Below, in pieces: positions 32,919 to 42,219 of a stretch of 64,000 nucleotides of DNA. The notes beneath the pieces are model-generated. The model had not been told where the DNA came from, ran no database searches, and saw only the letters and a list, made by a program, of their open reading frames with translations. A program made the translations under genes and the position numbers. Each line of letters starts with the position of its first letter. Positions within the stretch are counted from its first letter, which is position 1. The DNA is from Treponema sp. (GTDB taxonomy: Bacteria; Spirochaetota; Spirochaetia; Treponematales; Treponemataceae), in contig JAGCNW010000010.1 in assembly GCA_017645785.1 (NCBI GenBank), forward strand, positions 62,001 to 126,000, in the 5' to 3' direction.

Positions 32919-35080
32919 TAAAGGCCCCTTATCATGTCCAAAAGCTCGGGTGTCCGAGCGGCCTTGGAATTGGCTCCCCGCAAGGGATCAGCGGCGGCGG
33001 CTTCAATCGGGCTTCCGTCAAGGGGCTTTCCGTTTTGGTCAGCCGCGGGAGCGGTGTCTTGCGCCGTTTTTGAAGCGTCCTTGTCATCCTTTGGAAGCTG
33101 GATCAAAAGCAATTCGTCGCGAGGATTGACGCGGTCGTAAAAGCCTGTGTCGCTCAAGACGCCTTCAGATATGTCCTCGCCGACTTTTGTCAGCGTTACA
33201 GTTCCGAGCAAATTGTCCTTTTCAAAACGCAAGCCCTTTCCGCTGTCGGCTGTCTTAAGGCCGCCGCGCGATATGACCGCGAACTTGGCTTCCTTGACCA
33301 TTCCTTCGGTCTTTCCTATGTCTACCAAAACGTCGTTTCCGCTGCGCTCCAAAAGCTTGGCGCGGACCGGAAGGATGTCCAAAATGCCTTGGCGCAAAGA
33401 AAGCAAGGATTGCGCGTAACGGTTGTTGCCCGTCTTGTAGACGGCAAAACTTTGGGTGGGCGTTCCCGTTCTGGCCGAATAAACTTCGGCGGTAAACTTC
33501 ATGTCCCGCTCGCTTTCGGTCGCGTCAAAAAGCACAAAATAATCGTAGCCGTTTTTGTGCGCGTCGGCGTAAGCCGAGCCAAAGGATGTTGCTGTCGAAG
33601 TGACTATCCTTGCGCTGGTTCCCAAGATTCCCCTGAACATCAAGGCCAAGTGGTCGGCGGCAATGTTCGAAAGCTCTGGGTGCGGAGACGTTCCCTTTGA
33701 AGGAAGGCTGTAAAGGCCTATAGTCCATCGCGTCTTGTCCAAGAAGAAGGGATTGACGTCCCACTTTGACGCGAGCGTGTCTTGCAAAAGATATTCGTAG
33801 CCCTCGACGGTGTCGGACAAGCGGACAAAGGCGATTTTCTCGTCGTCTTCGGCAATCTTTTTTCCGTTTTTCTTGGCTTCTTCGATTCCGCTTTTTAAGA
33901 TTTCGTTTTCTTGAATGAATTTAATTTGCGACAAATAGTTTTCGCTAAAGCCTTCCGCGCGCAAAAGCTTGCTAAAGGCCGAGCGGGCCGCGTAATTTGT
34001 TGGCTCCAATCTAAGGGCGGCTTGGTATTCGTAGCGCATTTGAGGGCCAGCGTATTTTTTTGCGTAATCCGCGCCCTTTTGAATGTGGTATTTTGCCCAA
34101 ACTTTTCGGCGGGCGTCCTCAATGTCAACGTCGTCAAAAACCAAAAGCTCAAAGGCAGCCCGCATCACCTCGTCTTGGGGAACGGCGTCAAGGCCGCGCG
34201 ACCAAATGTCAATCGCCTTTGCGTTTTGTCCAAGCTTGTGAAGGGCCAAGCCCTTGATGTACCACGCGCGGCCGTTGTTTCTGTCGCGCGAAATCATCAT
34301 GTCGGCCAAGTTGATCACTTCGCTATAGCGGCCTTGCTCAAAGTAAATCAATGACAAAAGCTCGTAGGCCTTCCAATAGTTGGGGTCAACTTGGATCGAA
34401 GCCAAGCATCGTTTTTCGGCCGCGCTTGCGTCGCCATTCCTTAAGTTCAAGTACGAAGCGACGTAATGCGCCTGCGGGTTTTCGGCATGAGCTTGGATCG
34501 CTTGGTTTACAAAAGTTTCGGCCTGCCGGGTCTTTCCCAGCTCGGCGCTTATCAAGGCCAAAGAAAGCAAGGCCTTGGCGTTTCCGGGGTTGCGTTTTAA
34601 CGCGTCGGAATAAAGGCTTTCGGCGCCGGAAACCCGGCCCTTAAAGAGATTGAGTTCCGCCAAGCCAAAGCGGGAGTCGATGTCGTTGGGATATTTTTTT
34701 TGAACGTTCTCAAAAATCTTTTGGGCTTCGTCAAGACGGCCCAAAGAAATCAAGGCCATGCCTTCCAGATTGAGAATGTCGCTGCGTCCGGGCGCGTATT
34801 TTTTGGCGCTCTGCAAGTATTCCAAAGCGGCCTCGCTTTGGTTCATTTGATAGACGCATTGGGCCAAGCGGAACCAGGCGTCCGTGTAAGAAGGATTTAT
34901 CTTGAGCGCCTCTTGGTATTTTTCGCTTGCGTTCCACCAATCGCGCTCGTCTTGAAAATTCGTTCCCTCTTCAAAAAGATAAGCGGCGTTTTTTGAACCT
35001 TGTCCAAAAAGGTTGAGTCCGCTCCAAAAGAGGCAAATAAGCAAAAGGCTACAAGCCTTGATCCGTGTTCCCACCGTCAT
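32915..35080 (-). CDS. Large exported TPR protein
   Basis: 721-residue protein with a signal peptide (cleavage near NLFGQ) and about ten tetratricopeptide repeats between residues 30 and 330 (for example DWWNASEKYQEALKINPSYTDAW, KSAEALYSD-like units, SEVINLADMMISRDRNNGRAW). The C-terminal half (about 420-680) is a mixed alpha/beta region resembling LpoA/GNA1162-type periplasmic domains (GYDYFVLFDATESERDM) and ends in a disordered tail. It follows the corC gene with a 32-base overlap and ends the phoH-pgpH-ybeY-corC unit. Probably an envelope scaffold; no enzymatic motif was seen. Confidence 0.82.
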   Translation of the reverse strand: MTVGTRIKACSLLLICLFWSGLNLFGQGSKNAAYLFEEGTNFQDERDWWNASEKYQEALKINPSYTDAWFRLAQCVYQMNQSEAALEYLQSAKKYAPGRSDILNLEGMALISLGRLDEAQKIFENVQKKYPNDIDSRFGLAELNLFKGRVSGAESLYSDALKRNPGNAKALLSLALISAELGKTRQAETFVNQAIQAHAENPQAHYVASYLNLRNGDASAAEKRCLASIQVDPNYWKAYELLSLIYFEQGRYSEVINLADMMISRDRNNGRAWYIKGLALHKLGQNAKAIDIWSRGLDAVPQDEVMRAAFELLVFDDVDIEDARRKVWAKYHIQKGADYAKKYAGPQMRYEYQAALRLEPTNYAARSAFSKLLRAEGFSENYLSQIKFIQENEILKSGIEEAKKNGKKIAEDDEKIAFVRLSDTVEGYEYLLQDTLASKWDVNPFFLDKTRWTIGLYSLPSKGTSPHPELSNIAADHLALMFRGILGTSARIVTSTATSFGSAYADAHKNGYDYFVLFDATESERDMKFTAEVYSARTGTPTQSFAVYKTGNNRYAQSLLSLRQGILDILPVRAKLLERSGNDVLVDIGKTEGMVKEAKFAVISRGGLKTADSGKGLRFEKDNLLGTVTLTKVGEDISEGVLSDTGFYDRVNPRDELLLIQLPKDDKDASKTAQDTAPAADQNGKPLDGSPIEAAAADPLRGANSKAARTPELLDMIRGLY

Positions 35081-35843
35081 TGTTTTCCCCGTTTTTTAGA
35101 ATGACCTTAATTACGTTTATTCTGTGGCCTTCCATGTCCTGCACAATAAAATCGTAATTATTCCAAGAATGCTTTTCGTATTTTACCGGAATTTTTCCGA
35201 ACATGTCAAAGACAAAGCCTCCCAAGGTGTCAAAGTCTTCGACAGGAAAATCCGAACCGATTGTTTCGTTCAAATCGTCAAGGCTGGTTCGCGCGTCGCA
35301 AAGCCAAACGTTGGGGCCAAGAGGAATTATGTCCTCGCGCTCGTTGTCAAACTCGTCCTGAATGTCGCCTACGATTTCTTCGATGATGTCTTCCATGCAG
35401 ACAATGCCTGAGATTCCGCCGTACTCGTCGACGGCAAGCGCGATGTGAACATGGCGGCGCTTGAACTCGCGCAAAAGGCTGTCTATGCGCTTGGACTCAG
35501 GAACAAAGAAAGCCTTGCGGATTATTTTGTCCAAGGCGATCTCTTCGTTTTTGCTAAAGCAGCGGATCATGTCCTTTACGTAAAGAACGCCGACAACGTT
35601 GTCAATTGAGTCCGCGTAAACCGGAAAGCGCGAGTGGCCGCTTGCCGCGATTTTTTCCAATAGTTCCTGGTTGGGCGTGTTGATGTTTATGAAGTCAACG
35701 TCGATGCGCGGAACCATGACTTCCTTTACGCTGGTTTCCGACAAATCTTCGATGCCGCGAATCATGTCCTTTTTTTCTTCGTTGAGAATCTCGCGCTTGG
35801 CTTCTTCTTCGCTGTTTTCTTTTTTATGCTTGAACAGTCCCAT
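35049..35843 (-). CDS. CorC/TlyC-type CBS-domain protein
   Basis: 264-residue soluble protein: a CBS pair at about 50-175 (VKEVMVPRIDVDFIN, GHSRFPVYADSIDNVVGVLYVKD and AVDEYGGISGIVCMEDIIEEIVGDIQDE) and a CorC-type transporter-associated C-terminal domain. There is no DUF21 membrane part, as in E. coli CorC. Members were once called hemolysins in spirochaetes (TlyC); a role in magnesium/cobalt efflux or nucleotide sensing is more likely. It sits between ybeY (four bases) and the TPR gene, the common ybeY-corC order. Confidence 0.92.
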   Translation of the reverse strand: MGLFKHKKENSEEEAKREILNEEKKDMIRGIEDLSETSVKEVMVPRIDVDFININTPNQELLEKIAASGHSRFPVYADSIDNVVGVLYVKDMIRCFSKNEEIALDKIIRKAFFVPESKRIDSLLREFKRRHVHIALAVDEYGGISGIVCMEDIIEEIVGDIQDEFDNEREDIIPLGPNVWLCDARTSLDDLNETIGSDFPVEDFDTLGGFVFDMFGKIPVKYEKHSWNNYDFIVQDMEGHRINVIKVILKNGENNDGGNTDQGL

Positions 35844-35847
35844 AAAA

Positions 35848-36324
35848 TTAAATTACTCTTTCCCCTTTAAATTTTAAAAGTATATCTTCCTGCAATTTTA
35901 GCATTTCGCATTCAGGTTCCTTGTCCTTTTGAATGTGCTCCTCGCCGTGGTCATAGCCGTTTAGGTGGAGGAATCCGTGAAGCAAAAGGCGCTTCAATTC
36001 GGAATTTTCGTCGCACTCAAAATACTCGGCGTTCTTCTTTAGCGTGTCAACGCTTATCGCGATGTCGCCCGCCAAGAGCCATTCGACGCCGGCCTCGTCC
36101 TTAAATTTTTCTCCGTTCTCAAAAGAAAGAACATCTGTGGCCGCGTCAATGTTACGGTAATTCTTGTTCAATTCTTGGATTGTGGCGTCGCCGCAAAAAA
36201 GCAAGGAAACTTCCTGGCCGTCAAAAGACAAAGCCTTGGCGAGTTCTTGCATAAAGGGCTCCACGCGGCCAAGCCATTCAGGCTCGTCAATGCCGCTTGC
36301 GTCAACCAAAAATCTATTTGCCAT
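35848..36324 (-). CDS. ybeY: Endoribonuclease YbeY
   Basis: 158-residue metal-dependent endoribonuclease for rRNA 3' maturation and ribosome quality control. The zinc site HGFLHLNGYDH (H-x3-H-x5-H) is intact, as is the TDVLSFE segment. The ATG at 36324 gives the family N-terminus and overlaps the pgpH stop; a longer frame would read through the lysine-rich end of pgpH in another register and is rejected. Neighbours pgpH, phoH and corC are its usual partners. Confidence 0.95.
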   Translation of the reverse strand: MANRFLVDASGIDEPEWLGRVEPFMQELAKALSFDGQEVSLLFCGDATIQELNKNYRNIDAATDVLSFENGEKFKDEAGVEWLLAGDIAISVDTLKKNAEYFECDENSELKRLLLHGFLHLNGYDHGEEHIQKDKEPECEMLKLQEDILLKFKGERVI

Positions 36325-38041
36325 CGGCCTTTCCTTTTTTGGAAGCCTTGCCTTCGGACTTGCTTTCCTTTTCCTTGTCCTTTTCTTTTTCAGGAGCGTC
36401 AGGATCCTTTTGGTCGGGATATTCAATTCTTGAATGGTAGTAGCCCGCCAAAATCGACACGAAGGTGTCCTGAATTTTGGTCAGCTCGCCAAAGGTCAAA
36501 GCGCAGTTTTTAAGCTGGCCGGCTTGCATCTTTCCTTCGATAAGGGTGTGGATAAATTTTTCCAATCTGGGAACAGTCGGCTTGTCCAAAGTTCTGCAGG
36601 CGGCCTCGACAGTGTCGGCCAACATGACGACTCCGCTCTCCCGGCTTGTGGGCGGATTTCCAAAGTAAGAGAAGTCCTCAACCTTCGCGTCGGGATTTGA
36701 CTTTAAAGCCTCTTGGTAAAAATACTGCATGACGCCGTTTCCGTGGTGCTCGCTAATAATGTCGATCACCGGCTTTGGAAGGCGCATGGAAAGGGCCATC
36801 TCAACGCCTTTCTTTACGTGGCTTCGGATTATAGAAACGGAAAGGTTTGGATTTATCTCGTCGTGCTTGTTCTCGCCGCTTTGGTTTTCGACAAAGTACT
36901 CGCTCTGCTCGATTTTTCCCATGTCGTGGTAGTAGGCGCCAACGCGCGCGACAAGGGAATTGGCTCCGATGGCCTTGCAAGCGTTCTCGGCCAATTGCGC
37001 CACCATAAGCGAATGGTTGTAAGTTCCGCTCGCGGTCAAGAGCATTTTACGCATTATCGGATTGTTCAAGTCGCTCAAGTCCGTAAGCCTAAATACAGAG
37101 GCCGTATTCAATATTTGCTCAAGCGGAGTGATAAAGCCCAAGGCCAAGATTCCGCTAAAGAAGCCGTTTATCGCAAGGCCAAAAGCGATGATGCCAGAGC
37201 CGTCAAAGTTTTCGTTAAAGATTACCTTGAGCAAGAATGCAGTCACAACGTTCAGCATCGCGGTGATCAAGGCGGCGAAAACCAATTGTATGCGGTTCTC
37301 CAACTTGCGCGCGATTCTGCAAGCGGCAAAGCCAGTCACAAGCGCGTAAAGGAAAATCGTGATGTTGAAATTAGAAGCGTTCAAAAGCCCGAGCGCGCTT
37401 ATCAAGGTAAAGAAAACCGCCTGCTTTTCGCCAAAGAGAATCACGATTAAAAATATGAACAAGGACGCCGGCATAAAAATGCAAAGAGTGAACGGAGAGC
37501 CGGCCGCAAAAGTCAGCTTGCGGGTAAAGACAGCGCTGGCGTACACCGCCAAAAAGAAAATGACGCTTACAATGGATTCCTTTAGGTGAACGGTATGCCC
37601 AATCAAAACCTTTGAGAACAAGAAGAACCACAAGACAATCAAAAGCGCCAAATAAATCAGAGAGTCGGCGAAGGCGCGGTAGTCGATGTACTCGTGGATG
37701 TTGGCCATCTTTTCCAACTTGCGGTAGGCTTCTTCCGTGATGACAAAGCCCTTTTTAATAACCTTCTCGCCCTTTTGAACGACAGTCGGATATTCCATCG
37801 TTCCAGGAAGGTTGCGGTCGGCGACAATCGTTCTGTCGGCGACTTGGCCAATCTCGTATTCATCAAGAGCGAACGAAGCCACGGTCAGGCTGCGGCTTAC
37901 GTTGAAGAACGCTATCACCGCCATCGCCAAGAAAGCGATTCCCGCAGTCACTACGCGAGGAAGCTGTTTTTTTGCCGCTATCTTAAAAGCGCTAGCGGGC
38001 TTGGCGCCCACCACTTCAGTTTTACTTTGTGCCATTTTCAT
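36314..38041 (-). CDS. pgpH: 7TMR-HD protein, c-di-AMP phosphodiesterase PgpH type
   Basis: 575-residue membrane protein. Helix 1 is at about 30-48, a periplasmic 7TMR-HDED segment of only about 70 residues follows, then a block of seven helices (about 122-300) and a cytoplasmic HD domain with GTYNHSLMVAQLAENA, AYYHDMGKIEQ and SEHHGNGV. The HD domain hydrolyses c-di-AMP in Listeria PgpH. The extracellular segment is much shorter than in Firmicutes (about 250), so signal input may differ. A Lys/Glu/Asp-rich cytoplasmic tail ends the protein. It overlaps phoH by 20 bases. Confidence 0.93.
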   Translation of the reverse strand: MKMAQSKTEVVGAKPASAFKIAAKKQLPRVVTAGIAFLAMAVIAFFNVSRSLTVASFALDEYEIGQVADRTIVADRNLPGTMEYPTVVQKGEKVIKKGFVITEEAYRKLEKMANIHEYIDYRAFADSLIYLALLIVLWFFLFSKVLIGHTVHLKESIVSVIFFLAVYASAVFTRKLTFAAGSPFTLCIFMPASLFIFLIVILFGEKQAVFFTLISALGLLNASNFNITIFLYALVTGFAACRIARKLENRIQLVFAALITAMLNVVTAFLLKVIFNENFDGSGIIAFGLAINGFFSGILALGFITPLEQILNTASVFRLTDLSDLNNPIMRKMLLTASGTYNHSLMVAQLAENACKAIGANSLVARVGAYYHDMGKIEQSEYFVENQSGENKHDEINPNLSVSIIRSHVKKGVEMALSMRLPKPVIDIISEHHGNGVMQYFYQEALKSNPDAKVEDFSYFGNPPTSRESGVVMLADTVEAACRTLDKPTVPRLEKFIHTLIEGKMQAGQLKNCALTFGELTKIQDTFVSILAGYYHSRIEYPDQKDPDAPEKEKDKEKESKSEGKASKKGKADGK

Positions 38042-38960
38042 ACGCCTTAACTATTTTTTTTACAAGCGAATTGCGCGAAACGTCTTGGCCTGTCATCCTC
38101 ATGATTCCGATTTCGGGAACGCGAGAAAGAAGCGCGAGCGCTTGCGTAAGTCCGCTTTGAACATGGTTCGGCAAATCGACTTGCGTCAAGTCGCCGGTTA
38201 TGAAGACCTTGGAGCCGGAGCCCATTCTGGTCAAGAACATTTTCATTTGCTCTTGGCTTGTGTTTTGGGCTTCGTCAAGGATAAGAATTTTATCGCAGAA
38301 GGTGCGGCCTCTCATGTAGGCCAAGGGAGCGGTTTCGATTATGCGGCTTTCCAAAAGACGGGTGACAGTGTCGCGGGGAAGAATCATTTCCATCGCGTCG
38401 TAAAGGGGCCTAAGATACGGCGCCGTCTTTTGCTCAAGGTCTCCGGGAAGGTAGCCAAGGTTTTCGCCCGCTTCCACCACTGGACGGGTCAGGACGATTC
38501 CCCTGCATTGCTTTGAAAGGACAAGGCGCAAGGCCTCCGCAATCGCAAGAAAAGTTTTTCCGCTTCCGGCGGGACCGACGCAAAAAACCATGTCAAGCTT
38601 TCTCATCATGGCGATGTAGTCGGCCTGGTTTTGCGTCTTGGGATAAACCCTTCTCGCGCCGCCGGGAACTACTATGCTGATTGAATTTTGGTCAGCCCTT
38701 GAGTTTGTGTTCAATATCGACGCGACAGCGTCCTCCGAATCGACGGCGCCGTCTTCGATTTCGTCTATGATTCTGTCGACAATGAATTTAAAGCGGCGCT
38801 GTATGTCGGGATCTTCTTCCTCAACGCAAAGTTCGTTTCCGCGGGCGTAAATCGTGGCTCCAAGGCTTTCTTCGATGAGTTTTAAGTTGCTGTCGTTTGT
38901 TCCGCACAGCTTTGTAAGAACGTCGGCGTCCGGAACAATGATTGTACACGATGAATCCAT
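38022..38960 (-). CDS. PhoH-like ATPase
   Basis: 312-residue PhoH-family protein: an N-terminal KH-like segment (about 1-100) then the P-loop domain with GPAGSGKTFLAIAEAL, the RPVVEAGENLGYLPGD motif and LILDEAQNTS. PhoH proteins co-occur with YbeY and are thought to act as RNA helicases or stress-induced ATPases. The start was placed at the ATG at 38960 behind AGAAG; a longer frame to 39008 would overlap the -35 element. Confidence 0.93.
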   Translation of the reverse strand: MDSSCTIIVPDADVLTKLCGTNDSNLKLIEESLGATIYARGNELCVEEEDPDIQRRFKFIVDRIIDEIEDGAVDSEDAVASILNTNSRADQNSISIVVPGGARRVYPKTQNQADYIAMMRKLDMVFCVGPAGSGKTFLAIAEALRLVLSKQCRGIVLTRPVVEAGENLGYLPGDLEQKTAPYLRPLYDAMEMILPRDTVTRLLESRIIETAPLAYMRGRTFCDKILILDEAQNTSQEQMKMFLTRMGSGSKVFITGDLTQVDLPNHVQSGLTQALALLSRVPEIGIMRMTGQDVSRNSLVKKIVKAYENGTK

Positions 38961-38978
38961 TTTTCTTCTAATTTTATA

Positions 38979-39008
38979 ATTATAATCCCCAAAAGGCCGA
39001 TTTGTCAA
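38979..39008 (-). promoter_or_regulatory. Promoter of phoH-pgpH-ybeY-corC unit
   Basis: On the minus strand perfect TTGACA (39003-39008), 18-base spacer, perfect TATAAT (38979-38984), 18 bases before the phoH ATG. Confidence 0.85.
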
Positions 39009-39083
39009 GGAAAGCGCCGCTCGCGACCGCTCGTGTCTTAGGGCCCGGACTGCCGTTTTTTCATCTTTTTTTTCATTTTTTCC

Positions 39084-39112
39084 TTGCGTTATGCAAAAAA
39101 CGGGTTTATAAT
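39084..39112 (+). promoter_or_regulatory. Promoter of glgC
   Basis: TTGCGT (39084-39089), 17 bases, TATAAT (39107-39112). The leader of about 46 bases ends with a CGGAGG ribosome site. Between this and the phoH promoter (39009-39083) nothing further is seen. Confidence 0.75.
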
Positions 39113-39165
39113 ATTCTTATATTTATAGAAAAATATTGCATTTTACTAAATTTTCGGAGGAACAA

Positions 39166-40458
39166 ATGTCCAACAAAGTTGACACATCTCGCGTTTTAGC
39201 CCTTATTTTGGGAGGCGGAAAGGGAACCCGCCTCTATCCCCTTACAAAAGACCGCTCAAAGCCGGCGGTTTCGTTCGGCGGAAAATACAGAATCGTAGAC
39301 ATTCCCCTTTCAAACTGCATCAATTCTGGCTTCAAAAAGATTTACCTTTTGACCCAGTTCAACTCGGCCTCTCTCCACATGCACATCACAAACTCCTACA
39401 ACTTTGACCGCTTTTCTCGCGGCTTTGTAGAGATTTTGGCGGCGGAACAAACCTTGGAGCATTCCGGCTGGTACGAAGGAACGGCGGACTCGGTTCGCAA
39501 GAACTTCATCCACTTTAAGGCGCAAAACCCAAGCCACTACATCATTTTGTCGGGCGACCAGCTTTACCACATGGACTTGCAGGCCTTCTTCAACGCCCAT
39601 GTTGCCAGCGGAGCGGACGTGACAATCGCCACAACCGCCGTAAACCGCCGCGACGCCTCGGGCTTCGGCATCATGAAGATTGACGACAAGAACCGCATCA
39701 CAGAATTTATGGAAAAGCCCAAGCCGGACTTGAACATCGACGACTGGAAGATTCCCGCCGCCGCGCGCAACCCCGACTTGGCGCCCGAAAAAGAATACCT
39801 TGCCAGCATGGGCATTTACATTTTCAACGCGGCCACAATGGAAGAAGTCTTGGACAACGACAAGACCGACTTTGGAAAAGAAATCATTCCGATGGCCATC
39901 AAGAACAAGAAAATCAATTCTTACGTCTTTGACGGCTACTGGGAAGACATCGGAACCATCCGCTCCTTCTACGAGGCCACGCTCGACCTTACAAATCCCG
40001 AGCCAAAGTTCAACCTCTTTGACGAGGCCCAGCCGATTTACACCCACGCTCGCAACCTTCCGCCTTGCAAAATGAACCACGCGGACATCACAGCCTCCCT
40101 CACAAGCGACGGCTGCATAATCACCGACTCAATGGTCACAAAGTCGGTCATCGGCGTGCGCTCAATAGTAGAGGCTGGAACGATTCTCAAAGGAACGATC
40201 ATCATGGGAGCCGACTACTACGAATCTGCGGAAGAAAAGGAAAGCAACAAAAAGGCCGGGCTTCCCAACATCGGAATCGGAAAGCACTGCCACATCGAAA
40301 AGACGATTATCGACAAAAACGCCAGAATCGGAGAAAACTGCCAGATTAACGTTTCGGGCAAAAAATACAAGGACGGCGACCACGGAATGTTCTACAGCGC
40401 GGACGGAATAATCGTCATCCGAAAGAACGCGGTAATCCCAGCCGGAACGATAATCTAA
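39166..40458 (+). CDS. glgC: Glucose-1-phosphate adenylyltransferase
   Basis: 430-residue ADP-glucose pyrophosphorylase, first committed enzyme of glycogen synthesis. The nucleotide loop is GGGKGTRLYPLTKDRSKPAV; the catalytic and sugar-binding segments GDQLYHMD, GIMKID, EFMEKPK and a left-handed beta-helix C-terminus (about 300-430) are present. ATG at 39166 is preceded by CGGAGGAACAA. It has its own promoter and terminator, and other glycogen genes are not in the window. Confidence 0.96.
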   Translation: MSNKVDTSRVLALILGGGKGTRLYPLTKDRSKPAVSFGGKYRIVDIPLSNCINSGFKKIYLLTQFNSASLHMHITNSYNFDRFSRGFVEILAAEQTLEHSGWYEGTADSVRKNFIHFKAQNPSHYIILSGDQLYHMDLQAFFNAHVASGADVTIATTAVNRRDASGFGIMKIDDKNRITEFMEKPKPDLNIDDWKIPAAARNPDLAPEKEYLASMGIYIFNAATMEEVLDNDKTDFGKEIIPMAIKNKKINSYVFDGYWEDIGTIRSFYEATLDLTNPEPKFNLFDEAQPIYTHARNLPPCKMNHADITASLTSDGCIITDSMVTKSVIGVRSIVEAGTILKGTIIMGADYYESAEEKESNKKAGLPNIGIGKHCHIEKTIIDKNARIGENCQINVSGKKYKDGDHGMFYSADGIIVIRKNAVIPAGTII

Positions 40459-40475
40459 AGGCAAGACCAAAAACG

Positions 40476-40511
40476 CGGGCGGAATTAAACTTGAAATTCC
40501 GCCCGTTTTTT
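40476..40511 (+). terminator. glgC terminator overlapping next promoter
   Basis: Eleven-base stem (40476-40486 with 40495-40505), eight-base loop, six T at 40506-40511. The -35 element of the next gene (TTGAAA, 40491-40496) lies in the loop and 3' arm. Confidence 0.9.
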
Positions 40512-40519
40512 GATATAGT
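40491..40519 (+). promoter_or_regulatory. Promoter of DUF2225 gene, leaderless geometry
   Basis: TTGAAA (40491-40496), 17 bases containing the glgC terminator T-run, TATAGT (40514-40519), then six bases and the ATG at 40526. No ribosome site is visible. Confidence 0.7.
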
Positions 40520-40525
40520 TGCAAT

Positions 40526-41419
40526 ATGTACACAAGATTTAAAAAGGATACAGGACCCAAAAAGCCGCTCGCCGTCTCTTATTGGTCAAAGACAAAGATT
40601 AAGTGTCCCGTTTGCCAAAAAGAATTTCAGCGCGAAGAAATGCTTACCGGAAGCGGCCGCCTTAACGCCGGCGCCTTGACAGAAGAGCTCCACCGCGAAT
40701 ACATTCCCACTGCCCGCTACGGAAAAATAAATCCTCTTATTTACGCGATCGGCGCTTGCCCCAACTGCCATTCAGCCTTTTTTTGGAACGATTTCAACGA
40801 CATAAAGGACCAAGCCTCCCTTGACCGCATTTACGAAACGATGGAAGCGCGCAAAAAGTTCACCAACATGATTTTTCCATACTACAACCTTACGCGCAAC
40901 CGCAATTTGCTTGACGGCGCGGCCATGTACTTTTTGGCAATCTTGACATACGACGAAGTGGACTTCGCCTACCTGCCGACAATGAAGCGCGCCATTCTTA
41001 GCCTGCGCTTGGCTTGGCTTTGCAACGACCTCAACGAAGAAGTTCCCGACCACAACTTTGACATGGTGGCGAAAATCTTTTACCAAAAGGCTATTTTCTT
41101 TTACCAGCAAGCCGTAATCAACGAGTCAAAGCGCGTCGAAAAAAGCTCCACCTTGGCCAACATGGGCCCGGACACTGACAAAAATTACGGCTGGGACGGC
41201 GTCATCTACTTGTGCGGCCTTTTGGAGTACAAGTACGGACAGACAGAAGACCAAGCCCTGCGCCTCAAAAAGTTGGACGAATCAAAAATCGCGATCGCCC
41301 GCATCTTTGGACTTGGAAAGTCAACCAAAGAAAAGCCGGGCCCCCTTTTGGAGCACTCGCGAAACCTTTACGACAATCTCAACAAAGAATTGGGCGACGC
41401 TGACATAGCGATTGAATGA
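40526..41419 (+). CDS. DUF2225 protein
   Basis: 297-residue cytoplasmic protein of the DUF2225 family, found in spirochaetes and Firmicutes. Two CxxC pairs make a zinc-ribbon-like N-terminus (KIKCPVCQKEF and GACPNCHSAFFW, residues about 27 and 80), followed by an all-helical part of TPR character with repeated YFLAILTYDEVD-like units. No enzymatic role is known. It is followed after 17 bases by truA. Confidence 0.88.
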   Translation: MYTRFKKDTGPKKPLAVSYWSKTKIKCPVCQKEFQREEMLTGSGRLNAGALTEELHREYIPTARYGKINPLIYAIGACPNCHSAFFWNDFNDIKDQASLDRIYETMEARKKFTNMIFPYYNLTRNRNLLDGAAMYFLAILTYDEVDFAYLPTMKRAILSLRLAWLCNDLNEEVPDHNFDMVAKIFYQKAIFFYQQAVINESKRVEKSSTLANMGPDTDKNYGWDGVIYLCGLLEYKYGQTEDQALRLKKLDESKIAIARIFGLGKSTKEKPGPLLEHSRNLYDNLNKELGDADIAIE

Positions 41420-41436
41420 CGGCGCGGCGGGCATAA

Positions 41437-42213
41437 ATGGCCAAAAACATTCTTCTTTCCATTTCATACGACGGAACGGATTTTTGCGGCTGGCAGCGGC
41501 AGGACGAACAAAGAAGCGTCCAAGGCGAGCTTGAGGCCGCGCTGCAAAAGCTGTTTGGACAAAAAATCAATTTGCAAGGTTCCGGCAGAACCGATTCCGG
41601 CGTGCACGCAAAGGCGCAAGCCGCGAACTTTTTGTGTCCCGTCGACTCCATTCCCGACCAAAACATTCCCAGGGCCTTGAACAACTTTTTGCCGCGCGAC
41701 GTTAGAGTAAACGAAGCGCGCTCGGTTGACCAAGATTTTTCGGCCCGCTTTAGCGCGACAAGCCGCGTCTACCGATACTTTATTTTGCCAAAGCAAATTC
41801 CGTCCGCCGCCTTCAGCCGTTACGTTTGGCCAATAAACCACCAGCCCGACATTAAAAACCTAAACGACATGGCTTCCGTATTGCGCGGCGAATTGGATTG
41901 CAAGACGTTCGCCGGCGCAGGCGACGCGAGCCTTTCGACAAAGCGCTACATCGACAACGCCTTTTTCTTTGAGGAAGAGGATTCGTTTGGACAAAAAAAG
42001 ATTGTGTTCGAAATAGAGGCCAACGCCTTCTTGTACAGAATGGTCCGCTCGCTTACAGGAACTTTCATTGACTTTGACAAGAACAAAAAAGGCGCGGCGG
42101 ACTTTAAGAAATCTTTGGAAGCTTGCGACCGTTCAGAGGCCGGCCCCACCGCTCCGCCCGACGGACTCTTTTTGTGGCAAGTAAAGTTTGACGGCGTTCG
42201 CCGACACGTCTAG
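41437..42213 (+). CDS. truA: tRNA pseudouridine(38-40) synthase TruA
   Basis: 258-residue pseudouridine synthase. It starts ILLSISYDGTDFCGWQRQ, and the catalytic aspartate lies in GSGRTDSGVHA. NFLPRDVRV and FLYRMVRSLTGT are the expected conserved segments. Length is typical. Probably co-transcribed with the DUF2225 gene; a repeat element directly follows. Confidence 0.96.
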   Translation: MAKNILLSISYDGTDFCGWQRQDEQRSVQGELEAALQKLFGQKINLQGSGRTDSGVHAKAQAANFLCPVDSIPDQNIPRALNNFLPRDVRVNEARSVDQDFSARFSATSRVYRYFILPKQIPSAAFSRYVWPINHQPDIKNLNDMASVLRGELDCKTFAGAGDASLSTKRYIDNAFFFEEEDSFGQKKIVFEIEANAFLYRMVRSLTGTFIDFDKNKKGAADFKKSLEACDRSEAGPTAPPDGLFLWQVKFDGVRRHV

Positions 42214-42219
42214 ACCCCT

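Noticed and set aside
36325-36426. N-terminal extension of YbeY
   Set aside because: Lysine/arginine-rich read-through of the pgpH end in another frame; family N-terminus begins at the ATG at 36324.
36713-37450. 245-codon open frame on the plus strand
   Set aside because: Antisense to pgpH and without recognisable protein features.
39310-40080. 256-codon open frame on the minus strand
   Set aside because: Antisense to glgC; shadow of biased codon use.
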